DNA from: JAMQPK01 sp963782595
GTDB taxonomy: Bacteria; Acidobacteriota; Vicinamibacteria; Vicinamibacterales; JAMQPK01
Direction of reading: 5' to 3'
Assembly (NCBI GenBank): GCA_963782595.1
Contig: CAWAKJ010000001.1
Location: 930,001 to 994,000 of the forward strand
DNA: 64,000 bases
Shown here: positions 16,804 to 25,619 of the stretch, piece by piece
How the letters are laid out: each line of letters opens with the position of its first letter
Numbering within the stretch: position 1 is the first letter of the stretch
Notes under the pieces: generated by a model
What the model saw: the letters and a program-made list of their open reading frames with translations, nothing else
Databases searched by the model: none
What the model was told of the DNA's origin: nothing
Program-made: the position numbers and the translations under genes

Positions 16804-17217
16804 GTGTCCAGGTTCACCCCTTTTCGACGAGCGGTGGTGCTGATGCTCGTCGCAGGCGCATGCGGCGGCACGCCGCATCAGTCTCAACAGGCTCCAGACA
16901 AACCTGCCGCGACGTCCGCCACGCGCGAGCTCGGGTCGTGGAAAGGCCAGGGCAGCACGACACTGGGATTCGTCAGCGAGTCGGGATCGTTCCGGATCAA
17001 CTGGGTCGCACAGAACATCGACAACACGACGCCGGGCCACTTCACGCTGACGCTTCGCAGCGGCATCAGCGGGCGGGTGTTGAAAGTCATTGCCGATCAT
17101 CGCAGCGCCGGCGGCGGCAGTGTGGAGTTCGGCGACGATCCCCGCCTCTACGAATTTCTCGTCGATTCACATGGCATCAACTGGACGATCTCGGTGGAGG
17201 AGACGTTTACGCCGTAA
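16804..17217 (+). CDS. Putative lipoprotein of unknown function
   Basis: 137 residues from GTG 16804, two bases after the DUF5916 stop. The N-terminus 'RRAVVLMLVAGACGG' has a lipobox with Cys at residue 20. The mature part is a single predicted beta domain: 'GSWKGQGSTTLGFVSESGSF', 'INWVAQN', 'HFTLTLRSGISGRVLKVI', 'RLYEFLVDSHGINWTISVEE'. I do not recognise a named family. A degraded paralogue with the same W-x-G-x-G opening and the same 'EEPRVFFVSV..EDLEWKISV' ending lies at 47731-47965. Coupling to an outer-membrane barrel suggests a partner lipoprotein, which is inference. Confidence 0.75.
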   Translation: MSRFTPFRRAVVLMLVAGACGGTPHQSQQAPDKPAATSATRELGSWKGQGSTTLGFVSESGSFRINWVAQNIDNTTPGHFTLTLRSGISGRVLKVIADHRSAGGGSVEFGDDPRLYEFLVDSHGINWTISVEETFTP

Positions 17218-17286
17218 AACCGCGCCAACGTCCAAATCCGGCCTTTTCCACTACAATTGATCCCTCTCAAAACGGAGTATTGATTC

Positions 17287-19401
17287 ATGACCGTGAGGTC
17301 TGTGTTCCCCCCGGAATTCAGCAGATATCTCGCTGCCACCGCCCTGGCCGCCGGGCTGCTGGCGCCGGCCGCCGTTGCCAGCGCGCAGCAGAGTACGAGC
17401 ACAGGTGCAGCGCCCGCCGCCAGTCCGACGATTGATGGCGCCAGGCCGGGCAAAATCGAGGGGCCTGCCGCCGATCGCATGGTGGCTGAATGGATGTTGC
17501 GCATGGGCGGCAGCATCGTGCTCGAAGGGCAGCGCAAACCGATAACTGATCTGGCCGATCTTCCTGCAACCGACTTCCGCATTCATACATTGAACTTCAC
17601 CGGCATCACCATGTACGCCGCGTCGCTGCAGGACGAGCTTCGCCGGCTGCCGCCGCTTCCGCACTTGAAAGAGCTGTACATCAACGGGCGACTTTGGTAC
17701 GACCAGCCGGCGCCACGCGTGCAGGCCACCATCTCGCTGTTCAACGGATCGACCGAGCTTGAAAAATTCGTGGTGAGCAAGCCGGTTCAAACCTACATCC
17801 CCTTCAACGATCCCGCGTTGAAAGGGCTGACGTCGTTGACGCATCTCAAGGAAGTGCGCATTCACCAGACCCGCAGCTCGGGCGTCTCGCTGGGTGCATT
17901 TCCGCTGACGCACCTCGATTTGAACTACGCGGTCACGTTCAACGACACCGGGATGGCGAGCCTCAAGGGCAAGACGACGCTCGAGCGCCTGTTCCTGCGG
18001 GGCACCTCGATCACCGATGCAGGAATCCAGAACCTCTCTGACCTGACCAACCTCGTCGAGCTCGACTTGTCGGACGTCACGATGACCGACGTCGGTCTGT
18101 CGTATCTGTCTGGGCTCACGAAACTGCGCCGGCTCAATCTTCAGAGCGCCGATGTGACCGACGCCGGCCTCGACGTGCTGCAGAGCATGACGGCGCTCGA
18201 AGAGCTCAGCCTCTACCGCACGAAAGTCACCAATGCGGGCCTGGCGAAACTGGCGGCGTTGAGGAATCTGCGATCGGTCGACCTGCGCTACAGCCGTGTC
18301 ACGAGCTCGGGTGTGCGCGACCTGACGGCTAAACTGCCGAAAACCGAGTTCCTCATCCTCGAGTCGTCCAATCCCGAACCCAAACGTGCGGTTGCGGCTT
18401 CGGCGGTTGCGTCGAAAGGCGACATGGCCATCGACGAATGGCTCCGGGCTATCGGCGGCAAGACCCAGATGGTCGAAGGCAGGATCACGGCCGTGTCGCT
18501 CAACGGGACGTCCATCACTGATCGCGAGTTCGTCGTCTTCAGCAGGCTGACCCAGTTGAAGGAGCTCAGTCTTCAACATACCGAGACGAGCACCATCGGT
18601 CTCGAGCAGCTTGCGGCGGTGCGCTCGCTGGAGCGGCTCGACCTCGGGCATACGCTGCTCGGGGACAACGCGCTGCCGATGCTTGCGTCGCTGACGAGCC
18701 TGCGTGCGCTGAAGATGCCGAGCACATTGGTCGAGGGGACCGGCCTCGCGGCGCTGAAGGACCTGCCGAATCTTCGCGAGATCGATCTTGGCAACGCGCC
18801 AATTACAGACGAGGGCATCGAGCAGCTCGTTCAGTTGACGCGTCTCGAGTCCATCAATCTCCGTCACACCGACATCACCGACGCGGGCATGGCTCACTTC
18901 GCGGGGCTGACCAACCTGAAGAGACTCGACCTGACGTCGGCCGACATCACCGAAAAAGGTCTCGCAGGACTGGCGCCGCTGACGCAGCTCGAAGATCTCG
19001 ACCTCAGTTTTACCCGCTTCGCAGAAGAGGGGCTGGAAACGATCGCGAAGCTCACCGCGCTGAAGCGGCTCGGACTCGAGCAGACGAGCGTGACGGACAC
19101 AGGGATGGCTTTCGTCGCGAAGCTGCCGAATCTCGAGGCGCTGAACCTGAACTACACGCCTGTCAGCGACGCGGGAATCGCGCTGTTGACCGGGATCAAG
19201 ACCTTCGTCGAACTCAAGCTCGATCGCACCGATTTAACCGACAAGTCACTGCAGTGGCTTGCCGGGCAGACCAATCTGAAATACCTCGATCTGTATCACA
19301 CGCAGCTCTCCGAGCAGGCCTACCAGAGCCTCAGGAAAGCGCTGCCCAAAACCGAAGTCAACTGGAGCCTCGACGCCGGCCGTGCGCGGCGGAGGACGTA
19401 G
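17287..19401 (+). CDS. Secreted GALA-type leucine-rich repeat protein (704 aa)
   Basis: A signal peptide ('ALAAGLLAPAAVASAQ') precedes two blocks of ~24-residue LRRs of the GALA/RNI-like class, with the recurring pattern 'L..L.L..T.ITDAG...LA.LT.L'. Block one is about residues 95-340, block two about 400-690. Each block is introduced by a similar short module: 'VAEWMLRMGGSIVLEG' near residue 63 and 'IDEWLRAIGGKTQMVEG' near residue 383, so the protein arose by internal duplication. Such repeats bind proteins; no enzyme domain is present. It is the first gene of a tight four-gene operon (5 bp to the next gene), suggesting it works with the cytochrome and DUF1552 proteins downstream at the cell surface or in the periplasm. 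Confidence 0.88.
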   Translation: MTVRSVFPPEFSRYLAATALAAGLLAPAAVASAQQSTSTGAAPAASPTIDGARPGKIEGPAADRMVAEWMLRMGGSIVLEGQRKPITDLADLPATDFRIHTLNFTGITMYAASLQDELRRLPPLPHLKELYINGRLWYDQPAPRVQATISLFNGSTELEKFVVSKPVQTYIPFNDPALKGLTSLTHLKEVRIHQTRSSGVSLGAFPLTHLDLNYAVTFNDTGMASLKGKTTLERLFLRGTSITDAGIQNLSDLTNLVELDLSDVTMTDVGLSYLSGLTKLRRLNLQSADVTDAGLDVLQSMTALEELSLYRTKVTNAGLAKLAALRNLRSVDLRYSRVTSSGVRDLTAKLPKTEFLILESSNPEPKRAVAASAVASKGDMAIDEWLRAIGGKTQMVEGRITAVSLNGTSITDREFVVFSRLTQLKELSLQHTETSTIGLEQLAAVRSLERLDLGHTLLGDNALPMLASLTSLRALKMPSTLVEGTGLAALKDLPNLREIDLGNAPITDEGIEQLVQLTRLESINLRHTDITDAGMAHFAGLTNLKRLDLTSADITEKGLAGLAPLTQLEDLDLSFTRFAEEGLETIAKLTALKRLGLEQTSVTDTGMAFVAKLPNLEALNLNYTPVSDAGIALLTGIKTFVELKLDRTDLTDKSLQWLAGQTNLKYLDLYHTQLSEQAYQSLRKALPKTEVNWSLDAGRARRRT

Positions 19402-19405
19402 ACGT

Positions 19406-20629
19406 ATGAGAACGCGCTTGTTACGCGTAACGTGTGTCCTTTTTTTTGTGATAGTCGTCGGGTTTGCCGGCGACGCGGCCGCGCAGTTGCGGCGGTCGTC
19501 CGACTCGCCTGCGGTGACCAACGCGATCGCACGCCTCGAGCAGCGCGGCGGCTGGGTCGTGCGCGACAAGGACGGCACCATCCTCGAGGCATCGCTCGAG
19601 CGCACATGGGCGACCGACAACGACATCGATTTCATCGTCGAGCTCAAGACGCTGAAGAAACTCGATCTGTCGTTCACCTACGTCACCGACAAGGGGATCA
19701 AGAAGCTGCAGGCGCTTCAGCAGCTCGAGGACCTGACGCTCGACACGGCCGAGTTCCTGACTGACGCATCGATGGCGCATCTGCGCGCCAATCGCGCGTT
19801 GCGGCGCCTGGTCGTGCGAGGCGTCGACATCACCGACGCCGGCATGCCGTACGTGGGAGAAATGGCGGGGCTGCGGTATCTCGACATCAGCTACACGATG
19901 CTCGGCGACGTCGGCCTCGAGCATCTGCCGAACCTGAGTGAGCTCGAGCACTTGAAAATCGGCGCCACGCTGATTACCGGGCTCAACCTGAACTTCCTGA
20001 AGCTTCTGCCGAAGCTGAAGACGCTCAGTCTGAAAGGCGTGCAGCGCCGCAACGCCGGCGCGTGCTGGACGCCAAACGTGACCGATCTCGATCTCGAGAC
20101 GATTTCTCTGCTCGCCGGCCTTGAAGAGCTCGACCTCGGTGTCGGGATCAAGCTGGGCATGGGCGGTCAGCCCGCCGCGCCCGGCGGCGGCAACTGCCGC
20201 CTGACCGGCGGCCTGCAGATCAGCGATCTGGGTGTGGCGAAGCTCGCGCGGCTGAAGAACCTGAAGCGGCTCGACATCAGCGGTGCGCGGCTTTCCCCGG
20301 AAGGTGTGCAGCTTCTGCGGTCGCTGCCGCTCGAGCGGCTCAGCCTGTGGGCGTGCGAATCGCTCGACGACGAGGTGGCCGCGGTGCTGGCGGGCATGCC
20401 GACGCTCGCGCATCTCGATCTTTCGTACACGCAGATTGGCGATCAGGGGCTTCAGCGGCTCGCGAAGCTGCCGAACCTGACGCATCTCTATCTCAGCGAA
20501 ACCAAAGTCACTCCGGAGGCGGTTGAAACGTTTCGGAAACAGCGACCCAGTACGTTCGTCTCGTGGGCAAAGCGTCCGGTACCGCGCGGGGCACCATTGA
20601 CGGCCGAAAAGCCGGTCATCGAGGAATAG
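19406..20629 (+). CDS. Secreted GALA-type leucine-rich repeat protein (407 aa)
   Basis: Start ATG 19406 gives a signal peptide ('LLRVTCVLFFVIVVGFAGDAAAQ'). The leader module 'AIARLEQRGGWVVRDKDG' matches the module that opens each LRR block of the preceding protein, and is followed by about twelve LRRs ('LKKLDLSFTYVTDKGIKKL', 'LRYLDISYTMLGDVGLEHL', 'LAHLDLSYTQIGDQGLQRL'). One repeat is interrupted by a Gly/Pro/Cys-rich loop ('MGGQPAAPGGGNCRL'). It is a paralogue of the 704-aa protein, lies 4 bp behind it, and its stop is 1 bp before the cytochrome gene. Function: protein-binding scaffold, partner unknown. Confidence 0.87.
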   Translation: MRTRLLRVTCVLFFVIVVGFAGDAAAQLRRSSDSPAVTNAIARLEQRGGWVVRDKDGTILEASLERTWATDNDIDFIVELKTLKKLDLSFTYVTDKGIKKLQALQQLEDLTLDTAEFLTDASMAHLRANRALRRLVVRGVDITDAGMPYVGEMAGLRYLDISYTMLGDVGLEHLPNLSELEHLKIGATLITGLNLNFLKLLPKLKTLSLKGVQRRNAGACWTPNVTDLDLETISLLAGLEELDLGVGIKLGMGGQPAAPGGGNCRLTGGLQISDLGVAKLARLKNLKRLDISGARLSPEGVQLLRSLPLERLSLWACESLDDEVAAVLAGMPTLAHLDLSYTQIGDQGLQRLAKLPNLTHLYLSETKVTPEAVETFRKQRPSTFVSWAKRPVPRGAPLTAEKPVIEE

Positions 20630-20630
20630 C

Positions 20631-22649
20631 ATGACCCTGCGCATCGCGTGTTTGTCGCTCGTCTCGATTCTCGTCGCACTCGTGGCGTCGGCTCCGCGCC
20701 CGCAGGCGCAAAGCGCCGCACCTGACCCGATGTTTTTTCAGACGCAGGTGATGCCGGTGTTCGAAGCCGCGAAGTGCAGCGGCTGCCATACCTCGTCGGG
20801 CGTCGCGTCGGCGACCCGTCTGCACTTCCCCGAGAAAGACGCCACGCCTGCGCAGATTCAGGCGTTCGGCCTGTCGCTCGCGAACCTCGTCGATCGGGCC
20901 GATGCATCGAAGTCGCTGATCCTGGCGAAACCCACGAACGTGATTCGGCACACGGGAGGTGTGCGCATCAAGCCGGGTTCACCCGAAGAGCAGGCCGTTG
21001 CAAAGTGGGCGACGTCGCTCGCGTCGGTGTCGGACGCGACACTGGCGGCGGCAATCAAGACGATTGGCGCCGAGGACGAGGCCGCGCCGAAGCAACTCGT
21101 CCGCCGTCTGACGCACGCACAGTACGACAACACCGTGCGCGATCTGCTGGGCGACTACAGCCGTCCTGCCGAGCGGTTTCCGCCGGAAGACTATGTTGAC
21201 GGGTTCAAGAATCAGCTCACCGCGCAGGGGATGCCGCCGCTGCTCGTCGAGACCTATAGCGCCGCAGCCGAACGCCTTGCCCTGAACGCGTTCCGCATCG
21301 GCGACGTCAACGGGCTGATTCCCTGCAAGCCGGCGTCGTTCAGCGACGTGAAATGCCGAGACGCGTTCGTGAGCCGTTTCGGGATGCGCGCGTTCCGCCG
21401 CCCGCTCACCGACGCCGAAGCGAAGCGCTACGCGACGGCGTTCTCGCAGCAGGCACGCCTCAGCCGCCGCTTCAACGACGGTGCGCGCGTCGTCGTCGAA
21501 GCGATGCTGCAGTCGCCGAATTTTCTTTTCCATGTCGAAGCCGGACCGGATGGCCGGTATGCGGACTACGACGTGGCGAGCCGCCTGTCGTATCTGTTGT
21601 GGAACACGATGCCGGACGCCGCGCTCTTCGAAGCCGCGGCCGAGGGCGAGCTGAGCACAGTGGCCGGCCGCGAGCGCGCCGCGCGGCGTCTCGTCGAGAA
21701 CGCGGCGAAGAGCCGCGACGCGCTCGATCAGTTCTTCGAAGAATGGCTGCGCTTCGATCGCGTCGTCAACGCGGTGAAGTCCGGGCGATACAGGGAGTTC
21801 ACACCCGAGCTGGCGCTGGCAATGGCCGAGGAGACGCGCACGCTGCTGCATCACCTCGTGTCGAGCGATCGCAACTTCATGGAAGCGCTCACCGCCGACT
21901 ACAGTTTTGTGACCTCGGAGCTGGCAGAGATTTACGGCGTGCCTGCGCCGAAGGATCAGTTCGAGATGGTGAAGTTCCCGCCAGACTCACAGCGCGCCGG
22001 CATTCTCGGACAGGGCACGTTCCTGGCTTCGACCGCGGGACCAACCGACACGTCGCCGACCGCGCGCGGCATCTTCATCCGCGAGCGCCTGTTGTGCCAG
22101 CACGTTCCGCCGCCTCCGCCGGGCGTTATCACGACGCTGCCCGATCCGCTGACCACGGGACCGGCCAAAGGACGCCGCCAACTAATGGTTGAACACGTCG
22201 AGAACCCCGTCTGCTCGTCGTGCCATCGTTTGATGGATCCCATCGGATTCGGCTTCGAGCACTTCGACGCCATCGGCCGGTACCGCGAGCAGGAGTTGAT
22301 TCCTGTGCCCGGCCGGCGTGGTGGGGGAGGAGGGGGCCGCGGGGGGCCGCCGCCCATTCCGGTGGAGATCGACGCGCAGGGTGAGATCGCGGGTATTTCG
22401 AACTCGAACTTTTCTGGAGCCAGGGCGTTAGGGACGATCCTCGCTGAGAGCCCGGTGTGTCAAAAATGCATCGTCCGCCAGATGTTCCGATACTCCTATG
22501 GAAGGCTCGAAACCGACGCCGACGAGAAGACGATCGACCAGTTATTCAGCCAATTCAAGGCGTCGGAGTTTAAATTCAGGACCCTGCTCGTGGGACTGGT
22601 GCAATCTCCGGAGTTCCTGAGACAATGGACTGGCTCTAGGAGGCCGTAA
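20631..22649 (+). CDS. DUF1592/DUF1588-type cytochrome c-like secreted protein
   Basis: 672 residues. After a signal peptide ('LVASAPRPQAQS') there is a c-type haem motif CSGCH (residues 49-53) in a cytochrome-c-like module, followed by the domain string known from Planctomycetes and Acidobacteria: DUF1587 ('RRLTHAQYDNTVRDLLGD'), DUF1595 ('FVSRFGMRAFRRPLTDAEAKRY'), DUF1592 ('NFLFHVEAGPDGRYADYDVA'), DUF1588 with a second CSSCH (528-532, 'CSSCHRLMDPIGFGFEHFD') and DUF1585 at the end ('FKFRTLLVGLVQSPEFLRQ'). A Gly-rich loop lies near residue 565. The role is not known; a periplasmic redox or degradative function is assumed. Its stop TAA overlaps the ATG of the DUF1552 gene by one base. Confidence 0.92.
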   Translation: MTLRIACLSLVSILVALVASAPRPQAQSAAPDPMFFQTQVMPVFEAAKCSGCHTSSGVASATRLHFPEKDATPAQIQAFGLSLANLVDRADASKSLILAKPTNVIRHTGGVRIKPGSPEEQAVAKWATSLASVSDATLAAAIKTIGAEDEAAPKQLVRRLTHAQYDNTVRDLLGDYSRPAERFPPEDYVDGFKNQLTAQGMPPLLVETYSAAAERLALNAFRIGDVNGLIPCKPASFSDVKCRDAFVSRFGMRAFRRPLTDAEAKRYATAFSQQARLSRRFNDGARVVVEAMLQSPNFLFHVEAGPDGRYADYDVASRLSYLLWNTMPDAALFEAAAEGELSTVAGRERAARRLVENAAKSRDALDQFFEEWLRFDRVVNAVKSGRYREFTPELALAMAEETRTLLHHLVSSDRNFMEALTADYSFVTSELAEIYGVPAPKDQFEMVKFPPDSQRAGILGQGTFLASTAGPTDTSPTARGIFIRERLLCQHVPPPPPGVITTLPDPLTTGPAKGRRQLMVEHVENPVCSSCHRLMDPIGFGFEHFDAIGRYREQELIPVPGRRGGGGGGRGGPPPIPVEIDAQGEIAGISNSNFSGARALGTILAESPVCQKCIVRQMFRYSYGRLETDADEKTIDQLFSQFKASEFKFRTLLVGLVQSPEFLRQWTGSRRP

Positions 22650-23941
22650 TGCAGCTCAGCAGACGGAAGTTCCTCAGGGGAATCAGCATGACCGGCGCGG
22701 CGGTCCAGGTCGGGCTTCCGCCGCTCGCCGCCATGTTCAACATGAACGGCACGGCATACGCCGCACAGGCGGGAAAAGCTGCCGGTATCGACAAGCGCTT
22801 CCTCGTGTGGTGGAACGGCAACGGTATTCCCGAGCGCTACTGGATTCCCCGCGAGACCGGGGAAAACTTCGAGCTGACGGCGTGTCTCTCGCCTCTCGGC
22901 CGCGTGCGCGACTACGTGCACGTGCTCAGCGGTGTCGACAATGTGGCCGCCCGCCTCAACGGCCAGGGCAATGGACACTTCAGCGCCCTGTGCGGGTTGA
23001 TGACCGGCACTGCCTATACGGGTCGCGGCGCCGCCGGACCATCGATTGATCAGATCCTGGCCGGGAAGATCGGCACGCAGACACGCTTCCGATCGCTGCA
23101 GATTGGTGTGGCGCAGGAATCACACGGCGAAAACGTTCACCGCAACATGACGTGGGCCGGCTACGAGCGCGCGCTGCCGCAGGAGCACATTCCCCACAAT
23201 CTGTTCGATCGTCTTTTTGGTGTCAGAGACGAAGGCTGGGTCAGCCGCAAGAAGAGCGTGCTCGATCTCGTCACCGACGATGTGAACGCGTTGAAGCCGG
23301 CACTCGGCGCGGCGGACCAGCAGCGTCTCGACCAGCACCTGACGTCGGTGCGCGATCTCGAGCGCGCCATCGCCAGCCTGCCGCCGGACTACGGCAAGAC
23401 CATCAAGGAGCCGGAGGACATTACCGATCTCACCGACTATCCGAAGATTGCGAAGATTCAATCCGATCTTCTGATTCATGCCTTCGCGTCGGGCCAGACG
23501 CGCGTCGCCTCGTACATGCTCACCAAGTGCCAGAGCCTGACGCGCTTTCCATGGCTCGGACACTCTGACAACCGGCACCACGACTACACGCACACCAACG
23601 CCGGCACGCCGACGCAGCAGCGCATCATGCGCGACATCTGCCGCTGGCACGTCGAAGAGTATGCGTACCTGCTCGAAGGGCTGCGCGCGATTCCCGAGGG
23701 CGACGGGAACCTCCTCGACAACACGGCAACGGTGTTCGTGCACGAGCACGCCGAAGCGGATCCGCACAAGTGCAACGGCCTCGCGATGCTCGTTGCGGGC
23801 GGGGGCATCAAGGGCAACACTCATACGAAGACGCACAACGGCGTGGGTGACGTCTATCTGACCATCGCGGAAGAAGTCCTCAAGACGCCGCTCGGCAAGG
23901 ACTTTCCGACTGCGGAAGAGAAGATGCACGAGCTGGTCTAG
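22649..23941 (+). CDS. DUF1552 family protein, Tat-exported
   Basis: 430 residues with a twin-arginine leader ('QLSRRKFLRGISMTGAAVQVGLPP') and DUF1552 motifs 'RFLVWWNGNGIPERYWIPRE', 'VHVLSGVDN', 'GNGHFSALCGLMTGTAYTGRG', 'FPWLGHSDNRHHDYTHTNAG' and 'HEHAEADPHKCNGLAMLVAGG'. DUF1552 is related to DUF1501 and alkaline-phosphatase-like folds and almost always follows a DUF1592/1588 cytochrome gene, as here. Probably periplasmic; substrate unknown. It is the last gene of the LRR-LRR-cytochrome operon, which ends at a strong terminator at 23983-24018. Confidence 0.93.
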   Translation: MQLSRRKFLRGISMTGAAVQVGLPPLAAMFNMNGTAYAAQAGKAAGIDKRFLVWWNGNGIPERYWIPRETGENFELTACLSPLGRVRDYVHVLSGVDNVAARLNGQGNGHFSALCGLMTGTAYTGRGAAGPSIDQILAGKIGTQTRFRSLQIGVAQESHGENVHRNMTWAGYERALPQEHIPHNLFDRLFGVRDEGWVSRKKSVLDLVTDDVNALKPALGAADQQRLDQHLTSVRDLERAIASLPPDYGKTIKEPEDITDLTDYPKIAKIQSDLLIHAFASGQTRVASYMLTKCQSLTRFPWLGHSDNRHHDYTHTNAGTPTQQRIMRDICRWHVEEYAYLLEGLRAIPEGDGNLLDNTATVFVHEHAEADPHKCNGLAMLVAGGGIKGNTHTKTHNGVGDVYLTIAEEVLKTPLGKDFPTAEEKMHELV

Positions 23942-23950
23942 GAGCGCTGG

Positions 23951-23982
23951 AAGTAAAAAGTAAGAAGTAAGAAGTTGAAAGT
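23951..23982. repeat. AAGTAAAAAGTAAGAAGT word repeat
   Basis: A run of AAGTAR/AAAAGT units just after the DUF1552 stop. The same words make long arrays at 54785-54919 and 59582-59631. Confidence 0.65.
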
Positions 23983-24018
23983 GGGGCGGGTCTGGAACTG
24001 CAGACCCGCCCCTTTTTT
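23983..24018 (+). terminator. Rho-independent terminator built from the GGGCGGGTCT repeat
   Basis: GGGGCGGGTCTG (23983-23994) pairs perfectly with CAGACCCGCCCC (24001-24012) around a GAACTG loop, followed by six T. It closes the LRR/cytochrome/DUF1552 operon. The stem belongs to the same word family as the hairpins at 41379-41407 and 51709-51741. Confidence 0.88.
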
Positions 24019-24032
24019 GTGTACGCTCGATT

Positions 24033-25619
24033 ATGCGTATTGGGCGGTTCTGTGTGCTCGCGATCGTGGCAGCCCTCGCCGGCTGCCGGCATGCGCCGCC
24101 CAAGGTCGCGGCCACTCCTCCCGTCATCGTCGAGAACGTAACCCTCGAGGGATTCGACGTCCTTCCCGTTGTTGCGCGTGAAGCTCTCGAAGAGGCCCTG
24201 CCGCTTCGAGCGGGAATGACCCTGACCAGTGAGCTCGAGAAGGCCGCTGGCGACCGCGCCGTCGAAATTCTCCAGAACTATGGTTATCCGTACGCGCAGC
24301 TGAGCATTACGCGGGTACCTGTCGATGCCACACGTACGCGGCTGGTCCTGCGCGCCGAGCCCGGCACGCGCGGGTTCTTCGGAAAGATCGACATCGCCGG
24401 CAATCGCAACGTTGATGATGCGGTCATCCGGCGGCGGCTGGCGTATGCGCCGGGCGATCTGTTCCGCCGCAGTGCCATCGAGACCACACAACAGCGGATC
24501 GGCCAGCTCGGGCTCTTCAAGTCCGTCGAGATACGCGCGCACGATATCGACTTGCAGCCGGCCGAGGTTCCGACGCTGATTACCGTCGTCGAGCGCAGCC
24601 CCTGGCGGTGGAATCTGTCGGCTGGGTACGCCGCAGGCGAGAAGCTCGGTTTCGAGGCAGGGATTAGCCACTTGAACTTCTTCGGTGCGGCCCGCCGCTT
24701 CGACCTCAGGGGCCGTGTGTCGGAGATCGAGCGGACCGGTGAGGTCGCGTTTACACAGACAGAGGCGTGGCATGAGTCGCTCTCGTTGTCGCTGCAGGCG
24801 CGGCATCAGGAGATCGACGAACCGTCGTTCTTCACGACGTCGAGCGGGGGCCAGGCGGCGGTGAGCTGGCAATGGACGAAGGAGTTTGCGGCCACGGGAT
24901 CGTACGCGGTGGCGCGCGAGCGCAGTGTTGTTGACGAGAGTCTCGAAACACTGCTGGGGCTGCAGGACGGGATCCTCAGTGCGTGGTCGCTCGATCTGGA
25001 TCATCGGCACGTGGATACCAGTGAGCGTGCGGGGCTGATCGGAGGGGCTACCGACGGGTGGCTCGCGCGGTTGATGTCGCTGCACGTCGAGCAGGCCGGG
25101 GAGTGGATGCCCGGCACCTTCAACTACTTCAATCTCATCGGCGACGTGCGGCAGTACCGTCGCGCGTTCAGGGATCGTGTGGTCTTTGCCGGCAGGTTCC
25201 GATACGGAGCGATCGACGGCGCCGATTCCGAGATTCCGCTGCTGAAGAGATTTTTTCTCGGAGGCGCCACGGAGATGCGCGGCTGGGGTGTCTACGAAGT
25301 GAGTCCGTTGTCGGCGTCCGGTGAACCGGTTGGCGGAAGGAGCATGATGACGGCGATCGGCGAGATGCGAATCCGCACCCTGCCGCGCCTTACCGTCGCC
25401 TTCTTTGCCGAAGCAGGCAATGCATGGGAGGATCCCTGGGCTGTGCATCTGAACGACCTTCTCTACGACTTGGGGCCCGGAGTTCGGCTGGAGACGCCGT
25501 TCGGCCTGATTCGTTTCGATTTCGGATACCAGTTGAAGTTGCTCGAAGGGCTCAGGATCGACGGGCAGCCGCAAGAGCATCGATGGCGGATCAACTTCGG
25601 CATCGGCGAGGCGTTTTGA
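24033..25619 (+). CDS. Omp85/TamA-like outer-membrane protein with a lipoprotein signal
   Basis: 528 residues. N-terminal POTRA-like segments ('VENVTLEGFDVLPVVAREAL', 'GKIDIAGNRNVDDAVIRRRL ... QQRIGQLGLFKSVEI') precede a barrel of the bacterial surface antigen family, with the diagnostic 'RFFLGGATEMRGWGVYEV' (the (V/I)RG(F/W) lid motif) and a C-terminal strand ending in Phe ('FGIGEAF'). The leader 'CVLAIVAALAGC' has a lipobox with Cys at residue 18, which is unusual for Omp85 proteins. It probably inserts or exports outer-membrane proteins or lipids; no partner such as TamB is adjacent. The next gene's TTG start overlaps its stop (TTGA). Confidence 0.87.
   Translation: MRIGRFCVLAIVAALAGCRHAPPKVAATPPVIVENVTLEGFDVLPVVAREALEEALPLRAGMTLTSELEKAAGDRAVEILQNYGYPYAQLSITRVPVDATRTRLVLRAEPGTRGFFGKIDIAGNRNVDDAVIRRRLAYAPGDLFRRSAIETTQQRIGQLGLFKSVEIRAHDIDLQPAEVPTLITVVERSPWRWNLSAGYAAGEKLGFEAGISHLNFFGAARRFDLRGRVSEIERTGEVAFTQTEAWHESLSLSLQARHQEIDEPSFFTTSSGGQAAVSWQWTKEFAATGSYAVARERSVVDESLETLLGLQDGILSAWSLDLDHRHVDTSERAGLIGGATDGWLARLMSLHVEQAGEWMPGTFNYFNLIGDVRQYRRAFRDRVVFAGRFRYGAIDGADSEIPLLKRFFLGGATEMRGWGVYEVSPLSASGEPVGGRSMMTAIGEMRIRTLPRLTVAFFAEAGNAWEDPWAVHLNDLLYDLGPGVRLETPFGLIRFDFGYQLKLLEGLRIDGQPQEHRWRINFGIGEAF

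Noticed and set aside
17251..18897. 548-codon minus-strand open frame over the LRR gene
   Set aside because: It is antisense to a clear LRR protein; its Arg/Glu/Gln-rich translation has no motif and arises from the LRR codon pattern in high-GC DNA.
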